Part shown: piece after piece, positions 44,207 through 51,919 of the stretch
Numbering within the stretch: position 1 is the first letter of the stretch
Layout of the letters: the number at the start of each line of letters is the position of its first letter
Origin: JACDBE01 sp963714055
GTDB lineage: Bacteria; Actinomycetota; Acidimicrobiia; Spongiisociales; UBA5794
Direction: 5' to 3'
Assembly: GCA_963714055.1 (NCBI GenBank)
Contig: OY970227.1
Location: 3,162,001 to 3,226,000, forward strand
Length of the DNA stretch: 64,000 bases
The notes under the pieces: model-generated
Databases searched by the model: none
What the model saw: only the letters and a program-made list of their open reading frames with translations
Told to the model about the DNA's origin: nothing
Made by a program: the position numbers and the translations under genes

Positions 44207-45145
44207 ATGCGCGGGATCACCGTCTTCGGCGGGACCGCTCACCCGCACCTCTCCGAGGCGATCTGCCGCCATCTCGGTGAGCCGCTCGCCCCGAGCCGCC
44301 TGGTCCGGTTCGCCAACGACTGCCTCGAGGTCCGCCTGGAGAGCAACTGCCGGGAGCGTGACGTCTTCCTCATCCAGCCGCTGGTGCCACCGGTCCAGGA
44401 GAACCTGGTCGAGCTGCTCCTGATGGTGAACGCCGCCCATGGCGCCTCGGCGGCCCGGACCACGGTGGTGGTCCCGTACTACTCCTACGCTCGCGCCGAC
44501 AAGAAGGACGCTCCCCGCATCTCGGTGGGCGGGCGCCTCGTTGCCGACCTGCTGGTCGCCGCCGGGGCCGACCGGATGCTCACCATGACCCTGCACGCAC
44601 CGCAGGTGCACGCCTTCTTCAGCGTCCCGGTCGACCACCTCCACGCCCTCAGAGAGCTGGCCGAGCACTTCTCCAGGCACGACCTGACCAATACCGTTGT
44701 GGTATCCCCCGACCTGGGCAACGCCAAGTCGGCTTCGGCGTTCGCCCGTCGGGTCGGGGTGCCGGTGGCGGCGGGCGCCAAGCAGCGGTTCGACGACGAG
44801 AACGTTCAGATCACCTCGATCATCGGTGACGTCGAGGGTCGTGAGGTCATCGTGCTCGACGACGAGATCGCCCGGGGCAGCACGGTGATCGAGGTGCTCG
44901 ACCGGCTCGCCGAGCGGGGCGCCGGGCCTGCTCGGGTCGCCACCACCCACGGGCTGTTCGCCGCCGGGGCGCTGGAGCGGATCGGTGACCGTGACGACGT
45001 CGTCGAGATCGTGTGCACCGACACGGTGCCGCTGAAGGTCTCCCACCCCAAGCTCACCGTGTTGTCGGTCGCCCCGGCGCTGGCCGAGGCGATCCGCCGC
45101 ATCCACGGCGGGGAATCCGTCAGCGCCCTCTTCCACGAAGCCTGA
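44207..45145 (+). CDS. prs: Ribose-phosphate pyrophosphokinase, divergent
   Basis: 312 aa. Makes PRPP from ribose 5-phosphate and ATP. Overall motif order is conserved: YYSYARADKK, TLHAPQVHAFFSVPVDHL, VVVSPDLGNAKSASAFA, IIGDVEGREVIVLDDEI. Two key spots differ. The metal Asp of VDLHA is Thr (MTLHA), and the ribose-phosphate loop usually written DTAGT is ARGST. These changes suggest a divergent subclass or a paralog. A TACCAT element about 30 nt upstream may be the -10. Confidence 0.85.
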   Translation: MRGITVFGGTAHPHLSEAICRHLGEPLAPSRLVRFANDCLEVRLESNCRERDVFLIQPLVPPVQENLVELLLMVNAAHGASAARTTVVVPYYSYARADKKDAPRISVGGRLVADLLVAAGADRMLTMTLHAPQVHAFFSVPVDHLHALRELAEHFSRHDLTNTVVVSPDLGNAKSASAFARRVGVPVAAGAKQRFDDENVQITSIIGDVEGREVIVLDDEIARGSTVIEVLDRLAERGAGPARVATTHGLFAAGALERIGDRDDVVEIVCTDTVPLKVSHPKLTVLSVAPALAEAIRRIHGGESVSALFHEA

Positions 45146-45165
45146 CGACGGCGACCTCGCAGGCG

Positions 45166-45212
45166 AACTTTGAGCGAGTGGCGCCATCTGGTGTGTTCAA
45201 TCGCTCAAAGTT
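45166..45212 (+). repeat. Palindromic repeat family 1, copy 5
   Basis: Intact 12-bp arms; the loop differs from copies 1-3 by one base (CATCTGG for CATGTGG). It follows the prs stop by 20 bp. Confidence 0.85.
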
Positions 45213-45238
45213 GCACGGACGGTTGCCCGGGCTGATCG

Positions 45239-45285
45239 AACTTTGAGCGAGTGGCGCCATCTGGTGTGTTCAATCGCTCAAAGTT
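45239..45285 (+). repeat. Palindromic repeat family 1, copy 6
   Basis: Identical to copy 5, 73 bp downstream, so this pair repeats the period seen at 29731-29923. Confidence 0.85.
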
Positions 45286-45334
45286 GCCGAAGAGGGTCGG
45301 GTCGATGGAGGCGGCCGGTACCCTCACGGACGAT

Positions 45335-46672
45335 ATGACCACCTCCGGAGCCGCCTCCAACCCGACCGTCTACCTGGAGACGCTGGGTTGCTCCAAGAAC
45401 GAGGTTGACTCGGCCAAGGTCACCGCCATGCTCGCCTCCGCCGGGTACGTCACCGTCGACGACGCGGAGACGGCCGACGTCGTCATGGTCAACACGTGCG
45501 CCTTCATCGAGTCGGCCCGCCAGGAGTCGATCGAGACCATCATCGACCTGGCGGACACCAAGCGCCCCAACGCCAGGCTGGTCGTCATCGGCTGTATGGC
45601 GCAGCGCTACGAGACCGAGCTGCGCTCTGCCCTGCCCGAGGCGGACGCCGTGGTCGGGCTCGACCGCTATCCCGAGCTGGTCGGCACCCTGGACCGGCTC
45701 GTCGAATGGCACCCGCTGACCATCCGGCCGGCGGTATCCCCGAAGATGGACATACTGTCGTTGGTGGCCCGGCCAACGCCGACCACGCCGTACGGCTACG
45801 TGAAGGTGGCGGAAGGCTGCGACAAGCCGTGCACCTTCTGCGCCATCCCGCTGTTCCGGGGCAAGCAGCGTTCCCGCTCGCCGGTGAACATCCGCGAGGA
45901 GATCGCCATGCTCACCGGCGCCGGCGTCTCCGAGATCGTGCTGGTCGCCCAGGACCTCGCCGCCTACGGCCGCGACATCGACGCCCCCGGCGGCATCGTC
46001 GACCTGCTCGGCTTCGTCTCGGACGTCGACGGGCTCCGCCGGCTCAGGCTCTACTACCTGTACCCGCGGGAGATCCGGCAGCCGCTCATCGACGAGATCG
46101 CCGGCAACCCGCTCATCGCCGACTACTTCGACCTGTCCCTGCAGCACGCCTCCGCCGGCCTGTTGCGGGCGATGAAGCGACCCGGGAGCGGCGACCGCCA
46201 CCTCGAGCTGGTCGGGCGGATCCGGGCGGCGTCCCCGCAGGCGGCGACGCGGTCGTCGTTCATCGTCGGCTTCCCCGGCGAGACCGAGGACGACGTCGAC
46301 GAGCTCGCCGCCTTCCTCGAGGAGGCACGTCTCGACTGGGCCGGCTTCTTCCCGTACTCGGCCGAGGAAGGGACGGCGGCGGCCGGCTTCGACGGCCAGC
46401 TCCCCGCCGGCGAGATCGCCGCCCGGCAACGCCACCTCCTGACGATCCAGGAGGACATCACGTCGCTGGCCAACGCCTCCCAGGCCGGCCGGGTGCTCGA
46501 CGTGCTCGTCGACCAGGTGGAGGACGGCACCCCGGTGGGCCGGTCGTACCGGGAGGCGCCGGAGATCGACGGCGTCGTCGTGCTCGACTCCGGGGCGCCG
46601 GGGGAATGGGTGAAGGCCGAGATCACCGGCGGGTACGGCACCGACCTGGTGGGCCGGGTGCTCCCGGGATGA
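45335..46672 (+). CDS. rimO: Ribosomal protein uS12 methylthiotransferase
   Basis: 445 aa radical SAM methylthiotransferase. The N-terminal UPF0004 domain has its cluster-binding Cys in LGCSKNEVD, NTCAFIESA and GCMAQRY. The radical SAM motif is CDKPCTFC near residue 163, and the TRAM domain is C-terminal. Cys in the LGCSKN context and the hydrophobic TRAM favour RimO over MiaB. I start at ATG 45335; TACCCT ends 10 nt before it. It forms an operon with cinA (4-nt overlap). Confidence 0.94.
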   Translation: MTTSGAASNPTVYLETLGCSKNEVDSAKVTAMLASAGYVTVDDAETADVVMVNTCAFIESARQESIETIIDLADTKRPNARLVVIGCMAQRYETELRSALPEADAVVGLDRYPELVGTLDRLVEWHPLTIRPAVSPKMDILSLVARPTPTTPYGYVKVAEGCDKPCTFCAIPLFRGKQRSRSPVNIREEIAMLTGAGVSEIVLVAQDLAAYGRDIDAPGGIVDLLGFVSDVDGLRRLRLYYLYPREIRQPLIDEIAGNPLIADYFDLSLQHASAGLLRAMKRPGSGDRHLELVGRIRAASPQAATRSSFIVGFPGETEDDVDELAAFLEEARLDWAGFFPYSAEEGTAAAGFDGQLPAGEIAARQRHLLTIQEDITSLANASQAGRVLDVLVDQVEDGTPVGRSYREAPEIDGVVVLDSGAPGEWVKAEITGGYGTDLVGRVLPG

Positions 46673-47913
46673 TCGTGGAGATCCTGGCGGTCGGCACGGA
46701 GCTGCTGCTCGGCCAGATCGTCAACAGCAACGCCGCCGACATCGGGAGCCGGCTGGCCGACGCCGGGCTGGACCACTACCACCAGGTCGTCGTCGGAGAC
46801 AACGTGGCGCGCATCGCCGAGGCGATCTCGGTGGCGGTGGGTCGGGCCGATGCGCTGATCATCACCGGGGGGATCGGCCCCACCCAGGACGACGTCACCC
46901 GGGAGGCGCTGGCCGCCGCCACCGGTGTCCCCCAGGAGTTCTCCCAGTCGTACGCCGATCGGTTGGACCGCTGGTGGGAGGAGCGGGGCCGGGTGATGCC
47001 CGAGTCGAATCTCCGGCAGGCGTGGCATCCGCAGGGGGCGACGATGATCCCCAACCCGAAGGGCACCGCCCCCGGGCTGCGCATGCGGGTGGGGGACTGC
47101 CGGGTGTTCGTCCTCCCCGGAGTGCCGGCGGAGATGCTGCCGATGGTGGACATCGACGTGATCCCGGAACTGCTGGCCGGCGGTGAGCAGCAGGGCGTGG
47201 TGGTCAGCCGGATCATCCGCACCTGGGGGGAGTCCGAGTCGAGGATCGACGAGCTGCTCTCCGACCTGTTCACCGGGTCGACCAACCCGACGGTCGCCTA
47301 CCTGGCGTCGGCCGCCGAGATCAAGGTGCGCCTCACCGCCAAGGCATCCGACCGGGACGCCGCCAAGGCGCTGATCGCCCCCGTGGAGGACGAGGTCCGG
47401 CGTCGACTCGGGGCACGGGTGTTCGGAGCCGACGACCACACCGTCGAGCGGATCCTCCTCACCGAGCTGGAGCGTCGGGGCTGGACGGTCGGTACCGCCG
47501 AGTCGGCCACCGGCGGGATGATCGCGGCGGCGATCACCTCGGTGCCGGGGGCGTCGACGTCGTTCGTCGGGGCGGTGGTCGCCTACGACCGGGCGGTGAA
47601 GGAGTCAGCGCTCGGGGTGCCGGCGGCGCTCATCGACGAGCACGGGGTGGTCAGCGAGCCGGTCGCCCTCGCCATGGCGAACGGTGCCGCCCGGGTGCTC
47701 GGCGCCGATGTCGTCGTCTCCACGACCGGTGCGGCAGGCCCCGACCCTCACGGGGCCCCGGTGGGGACGATGATCCTGGCGGTGCGGACCCCGGAGGCGG
47801 CGAGGGCGCACACGCTGAGGATGCCCGGGGACCGGGAGCGGGTGCGCACCTACACGGTCACCGCCGCCCTCCACCATCTGCGGCTGGCGCTCGCCGGCGA
47901 GTGGTGGGAGTGA
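46669..47913 (+). CDS. cinA: CinA-like nicotinamide-nucleotide amidase / MoCF-domain protein
   Basis: 414 aa. The N-terminal molybdopterin-binding-like domain (AVGTELLLGQIVNSN, ITGGIGPTQDDVT) and the C-terminal CinA deamidase domain (TAESATGGMIAAAITSVPGAS, TTGAAGPDPHG) are both complete. The C-terminal domain deamidates NMN; the N-terminal part can act on ADP-ribose. It overlaps rimO and thpR at both ends. Confidence 0.93.
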   Translation: MIVEILAVGTELLLGQIVNSNAADIGSRLADAGLDHYHQVVVGDNVARIAEAISVAVGRADALIITGGIGPTQDDVTREALAAATGVPQEFSQSYADRLDRWWEERGRVMPESNLRQAWHPQGATMIPNPKGTAPGLRMRVGDCRVFVLPGVPAEMLPMVDIDVIPELLAGGEQQGVVVSRIIRTWGESESRIDELLSDLFTGSTNPTVAYLASAAEIKVRLTAKASDRDAAKALIAPVEDEVRRRLGARVFGADDHTVERILLTELERRGWTVGTAESATGGMIAAAITSVPGASTSFVGAVVAYDRAVKESALGVPAALIDEHGVVSEPVALAMANGAARVLGADVVVSTTGAAGPDPHGAPVGTMILAVRTPEAARAHTLRMPGDRERVRTYTVTAALHHLRLALAGEWWE

Positions 47914-48497
47914 CCGAGCCGCCAGTCGCCGAACGGCCAGTCGCCGAACGGCTGTTCCTCGGCGTCGCCCTCGACGACGACGCCCGCCACGCTCTCGCCG
48001 CCCGCCTCGCCGCGATGGCGGGCGACGGCCTCCCCGGGAAGGTGGTGCCGCCGGGCAACTGGCACCTCACCCTGCGCTTCCTCGGGTCGACTCCCGCCGT
48101 CCGTCGCGACCTGCTGCTCGCCACCCTCGAGGAGGACCTCGACCAGCCGTCCTTCAAAGTACGGCTCGCCGGCCTCGGTGCGTTCCCGCGCCCGAAGGCG
48201 GCCACCGTGCTCTGGGTCGGGGTCGACGATCCGGCGAGCGGGCTGACCGGGATCGCCGAGGCGTGTGAGGCGGCGGCCCGCACCGTCGGGTTCGATCCCG
48301 AGGAGCGCCCGTTCCACCCCCACGTCACCCTGGCGCGGATCCGCCCTCCCCGGAACGTCGTCGCCCTCGTCGAGGAGTCGGAGCCCGCCGGGGTGCGGCT
48401 CGCCGTCGGTGAAGTGACGCTGTACCGCTCCCGACTCGGCGGGCGAGCAGGATCGAGCTACGAGGTCGTCGACACGATCGAGCTGGCCCGGCGGTGA
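47910..48497 (+). CDS. thpR: RNA 2-prime,3-prime-cyclic phosphodiesterase
   Basis: 195 aa 2H phosphoesterase. Both catalytic HxTx motifs are present: HLTLRFLG near residue 48 and HPHVTLARI near residue 135. It opens RNA 2-prime,3-prime-cyclic ends, though the cellular substrate is unsettled. The GTG start overlaps the cinA stop. Confidence 0.92.
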   Translation: MTEPPVAERPVAERLFLGVALDDDARHALAARLAAMAGDGLPGKVVPPGNWHLTLRFLGSTPAVRRDLLLATLEEDLDQPSFKVRLAGLGAFPRPKAATVLWVGVDDPASGLTGIAEACEAAARTVGFDPEERPFHPHVTLARIRPPRNVVALVEESEPAGVRLAVGEVTLYRSRLGGRAGSSYEVVDTIELARR

Positions 48498-48513
48498 GAC
48501 ACTCCGATGTAGC

Positions 48514-49485
48514 TCACCCCGACCGGTCCGGCTTCCGATCGTCGAGGAGCCCGGCTCTGCGACGCATGATCAGCTCCGCCTCTGCGACCGATCGTGCCAC
48601 GACCTCTCCGGCAGGCTCGATGCGATCGATGAGACCGGCGCTCTGTCCGGCCCAGACGACGCTGCGGTCGGTGTCGCCGGCGCCACGGGCGGCGACTGCG
48701 TCGTGGAGGAGCTCCTGGCGCCGGGCCCGCAACTCACCATCGCGGCGTGTCCACATCTCGACGAGGCGGTTGCGCACCACCCGGCCGTGAGCTCCCGGCC
48801 ACATGGCCCCGGCGAGGAGATCGGGCACCTCGGACAGCACGGTGTCGTGCCCGTCGCTGTCGACGAGGACCTGCTTGTAGGCATCGGTCACCGGCGCCTC
48901 GGTCGTCGCCAGGAAGCGGGTCCCCATCAGCACCCCGTCGGCGCCCAGCATCAGGGCGGCGGCGAGGCCGGCACCGTCGGCGAACCCTCCGGCGGCCAGG
49001 ACGGGCACCGGGGCGACGGCGCGCGTCACCTGGGGCACGATGACGGTGGAGGCGACCAGCCCCACGTGCCCGCCGCCCTCGGTTCCCTGGGCGACTATGA
49101 CGTCCGCCCCGGCTTCGGCGGCGCGCTCGGCTTCGGCCAGGGTCGGGACCATGTGCATCACCACCGAGCCGGCGTCGTGGGCTCGGGCAAAGATCTCCCT
49201 CAGGTCCTGGTCGGCGGTCGGCCAGGCCGTGGAGAACACCGCCGGCCCGGTCGCCACCACCGCATCGACGGAGTGTTCGCTGTCCCACAGCAAGAGATTG
49301 AGCCCGAACGGGCGATCGGTGAGGGAGCGCACCTCGGCGGCGACAGCCCCGATGGCTTCGGGCTCGACATGGCTCACCCCCATGACCCCGAGCCCGCCGG
49401 CGTTGGAGACGGCCGCGGTCAGTGTCGGGTCGGTGAAACCGCTGCCCATGCCCGCCAGGACGACGGGGTGCTCGATCCCGAGCAC
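48514..49485 (-). CDS. Nitronate monooxygenase / FabK-like FMN TIM-barrel protein
   Basis: 323 aa. GIEHPVVLAGMGSGFTDPTLTAAVSNAGGLGVMG, the VAQGTEGGGHVG loop and VLAAGGFADGAGLAAALMLGADGVLMGTRF form the FMN/phosphate-binding barrel of the 2-nitropropane dioxygenase family. Nitronate monooxygenase is the likeliest role; enoyl-ACP reductase II cannot be excluded. Convergent with thpR by 16 bp. Confidence 0.85.
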   Translation of the reverse strand: MLGIEHPVVLAGMGSGFTDPTLTAAVSNAGGLGVMGVSHVEPEAIGAVAAEVRSLTDRPFGLNLLLWDSEHSVDAVVATGPAVFSTAWPTADQDLREIFARAHDAGSVVMHMVPTLAEAERAAEAGADVIVAQGTEGGGHVGLVASTVIVPQVTRAVAPVPVLAAGGFADGAGLAAALMLGADGVLMGTRFLATTEAPVTDAYKQVLVDSDGHDTVLSEVPDLLAGAMWPGAHGRVVRNRLVEMWTRRDGELRARRQELLHDAVAARGAGDTDRSVVWAGQSAGLIDRIEPAGEVVARSVAEAELIMRRRAGLLDDRKPDRSG

Positions 49486-49541
49486 CTCACATGCAGGTGT
49501 CGTGATGATCTGCCGCCTCCTCGAGGGCGCAGGCTCCGAGT

Positions 49542-50321
49542 ATGGCGCGCCATCGACAGGGCCGCCCGGTTGGCTGGGCGCGGTACGATCGGCGGGAGCC
49601 AGCGGGAGCGTGGGTCATCGACGACGTATCAGAAGAGGCGCCGGTCGGAGCGGCGACCGAGAAGGACGAGCCCTATCGCGCCACCTTCCGAGAGTATGTC
49701 GAGGCCATCTACGAGCTCCAGGAGGAGGGCATCGAGCCCATCCAGGCGCGCATCGGCGAGTGGCTCGGGGTGAGCCGCCCCAGCGTCTCCGAGATGGTCC
49801 ACCGGATGGAAACCGAGGGCCTGGTGGCGGTCGACCGGGCCATCACCCTCACCGCCGAGGGCCGGCACCTCGCCGAGGTCGTGGTCCGCCGCCACCGGCT
49901 GGCCGAGCGGTTCCTCTCCGAGGTCCTCGGGCTGCCCTGGGTCAAGGTCCACCACGAGGCGGAGACGTGGGAGCACATGATCTCGGCCGATGTCGAGGAA
50001 GCGATGTGGCGGGTGCTGGGCGATCCGAAGACCTGCCCCCACGGGAACCCGATCCCCGGTGCCGGTTACAAGCCGCCCCGCATGGTGGCCATCTCCGACA
50101 TGGGCATCGGGACCACGGGCAAGTTGGAGCGCATCTCCGAAGAGCTCGAGCTCGACGACCGGACGATGGACTTCCTCGACCAGGCCGGGCTCCGCCCCGG
50201 TGCCGAGGTCCACGTCGCCGGCCGGTCCCCGCACGGCGCCTCGACCGTCCGGGTCATCGGACGCGACCCGGTCGGCCTGGACGACTACGTGGCCCAGCGG
50301 GTCTTCGTCGCCGCCGGCTGA
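49542..50321 (+). CDS. ideR: IdeR/DtxR-family iron- or manganese-dependent repressor
   Basis: 259 aa. The HTH (IQARIGEWLGVSRPSVSEMVHRM), metal-site residues in VVRRHRLAERFL, VKVHHEAETWEHMIS and the DPKTCPHGNPIPG loop, plus a C-terminal FeoA/SH3 domain, are in standard order. It represses iron-uptake or metal genes when loaded with Fe2+ or Mn2+. The N-terminal 40 residues are not typical. A TACGAT -10 at 49584 and a GTG at 49610 that is one base out of frame hint that the true start is there, with another inserted G. Confidence 0.9.
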   Translation: MARHRQGRPVGWARYDRREPAGAWVIDDVSEEAPVGAATEKDEPYRATFREYVEAIYELQEEGIEPIQARIGEWLGVSRPSVSEMVHRMETEGLVAVDRAITLTAEGRHLAEVVVRRHRLAERFLSEVLGLPWVKVHHEAETWEHMISADVEEAMWRVLGDPKTCPHGNPIPGAGYKPPRMVAISDMGIGTTGKLERISEELELDDRTMDFLDQAGLRPGAEVHVAGRSPHGASTVRVIGRDPVGLDDYVAQRVFVAAG

Positions 50322-50349
50322 GTGTCGTGACGGCCGCGATGCCCGATGC

Positions 50350-50477
50350 CTTCCGTGAACCGAATTGCCGGGATTTCGCCGGGTCTCCGTTCGCGGAACG
50401 AGTCCGGCCTCCTCCCACAGACGGCGTTCCGTGACCCCATCGCGGGTCTTCGCCGGGCGAATTCCGTTCACAGGAAG
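50350..50477. repeat. 128-bp imperfect palindrome upstream of recA
   Basis: Left arm CTTCCGTGAACCGAATT (50350-50366) pairs with right arm GAATTCCGTTCACAGGAAG (50459-50477) with one gap and one mismatch; weaker inner matches continue. It is similar in size and design to the element at 1395-1510 but different in sequence. Confidence 0.55.
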
Positions 50478-50496
50478 CCCGACGGATCCTTGGCGT

Positions 50497-50510
50497 CGAA
50501 CGTCTGTTCG
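50497..50510. promoter_or_regulatory. LexA/SOS box upstream of recA
   Basis: CGAACGTCTGTTCG fits the actinobacterial LexA operator CGAAC-N4-GTTCG with both halves perfect. Confidence 0.88.
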
Positions 50511-50563
50511 CCTAAGCGTCCGATCGGGTCGAGATCGAGGTGATTGACGCGTCGTCCCGAATC

Positions 50564-50585
50564 TGTCATACCGGCGAGATAGGTT
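50564..50585 (+). promoter_or_regulatory. PafBC-type (RecA-NDp) promoter of recA
   Basis: TGTCA at 50564-50568 and TAGGTT at 50580-50585 are separated by 11 nt. This is the spacing of the mycobacterial motif TGTCR-gtg-N8-TANNNT used for LexA-independent damage induction. The flanks CCGAATC and GTTC are shared with the LysM-gene promoter. Confidence 0.75.
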
Positions 50586-50652
50586 CGGACTCACCGATCA
50601 GGTCGAGGAGAATCACCGGCGGTGAGGCCGCCGAGGCCAGCGAGGAGACCCC

Positions 50653-51750
50653 GTGAGCATGGACAACATCGACAAGGAGAAGTCACTCGAGATGGCGATG
50701 TCGCAGATCGAGCGGCAGTTCGGCAAGGGCGCCATCATGAAGCTGAGCGACGGCACCGTGCGCAACGTGTCGGCTATTCCGACCGGTGCGCTGTCGCTCG
50801 ACCTCGCCCTCGGCATCGGCGGGCTGCCCCGGGGCCGGATCGTCGAGATATTCGGGCCCGAGAGCAGCGGCAAGACGTCCCTCGCCCTGCACGTGGTGGC
50901 CGAGGCGCAGCGCAACGGCGGAGTGGCGGCGTTCATCGACGCCGAGCACGCCCTCGACCCGGTCTACGCCAAGGCGCTCGGGGTCGACGTCGACGAGCTG
51001 CTCATCTCCCAGCCGGACACCGGGGAGCAGGCGCTCGAGATCGCCGACATGCTCATCCGCTCCGGTGCGCTCGACGTGGTCGTCGTCGACTCGGTGGCGG
51101 CGCTGGTCCCCCGCGCCGAGCTGGAGGGCGACATGGGTGACACCCACGTCGGCTTGCAGGCCAGGCTGATGTCGCAGGCGCTGCGCAAGCTGGCGGGCAC
51201 CATCAACCGATCCGACACCACCGCCATCTTCATCAACCAGCTCCGCGAGAAGATAGGCGTGATGTTCGGCTCACCTGAGACGACCCCGGGCGGGCGGGCG
51301 CTCAAGTTCTACGCCAGCGTCCGGCTCGACGTGCGTCGCATCGAGTCGATCAAGCAGGGGACCGACAACATCGGCAACCGGGTCAAGGTCAAGGTGGTGA
51401 AGAACAAGGTGGCGCCGCCGTTCCGGGTGGCCGAGTTCGACATCATGTTCGGCGAGGGCATCTCCCGCGAGGGCAGCCTGCTCGACGTCGCCGTCGACCA
51501 CGGCGTGGTCAAGAAGGCCGGCGCCTGGTACACCTTCGAGGGCGACCAGCTCGGCCAGGGCCGGGAGCGGGCCAAGGAGTTCCTGCGTGACAACCCGGGG
51601 ATCGCCCTCCAGCTCCAGGACCAGGTGCTCCGTCTCGTCGGGGTTATCCCCACCGACGAAGGGGAGCCCGGCGACACCGAGGAGGCGCCGCCGATGGTCG
51701 ACCGGGAGACCGGGGAGATCATCGAACCGGCCAACGACATCGACGGCTGA
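50653..51750 (+). CDS. recA: Recombinase RecA
   Basis: 365 aa from GTG, with GAGGAG 6 nt upstream. Walker A GPESSGKT, the VVVDSVAALVPRAELEG strand, loop L1 and L2 (FINQLREKIGVMFGSPETTPGGRALKF) and an acidic tail are all intact; there is no intein. It forms filaments on single-stranded DNA, drives strand exchange and triggers LexA self-cleavage. Two regulatory inputs are visible upstream (LexA box and PafBC-type promoter). recX is not downstream. Confidence 0.98.
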   Translation: MSMDNIDKEKSLEMAMSQIERQFGKGAIMKLSDGTVRNVSAIPTGALSLDLALGIGGLPRGRIVEIFGPESSGKTSLALHVVAEAQRNGGVAAFIDAEHALDPVYAKALGVDVDELLISQPDTGEQALEIADMLIRSGALDVVVVDSVAALVPRAELEGDMGDTHVGLQARLMSQALRKLAGTINRSDTTAIFINQLREKIGVMFGSPETTPGGRALKFYASVRLDVRRIESIKQGTDNIGNRVKVKVVKNKVAPPFRVAEFDIMFGEGISREGSLLDVAVDHGVVKKAGAWYTFEGDQLGQGRERAKEFLRDNPGIALQLQDQVLRLVGVIPTDEGEPGDTEEAPPMVDRETGEIIEPANDIDG

Positions 51751-51919
51751 TCCTCCCCGCGCCGGGCGACAGGGGATGCTCTGGGCTATCCCGGTGGGGC
51801 GGTACCATCGGGTCGAGACCACCAGAGCCAACGACCTGGCTCCCATCGCCTTCGTCGGCGCTTCTCGGTGAGAACCGCCGGTGGACGGTCGGGTGCCCGG
51901 GTGGAGAGCGGGAACCGCC

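Larger units (their letters stand above)
50322..50652. promoter_or_regulatory. recA upstream region (331 bp), no gene
   Basis: In order it holds a 128-bp imperfect palindrome (50350-50477), a SOS box (50497-50510) and a PafBC-type promoter (50564-50585), then a leader of about 60 nt to the recA GTG. No coding frame looks genuine. Confidence 0.75.

Noticed and set aside
49584..49612. ideR start at GTG 49610 with one extra G
   Set aside because: Direction fits the other insertions, but the ribosome-binding spacing is poor and the N-terminus is not conserved enough to decide; kept ATG 49542.
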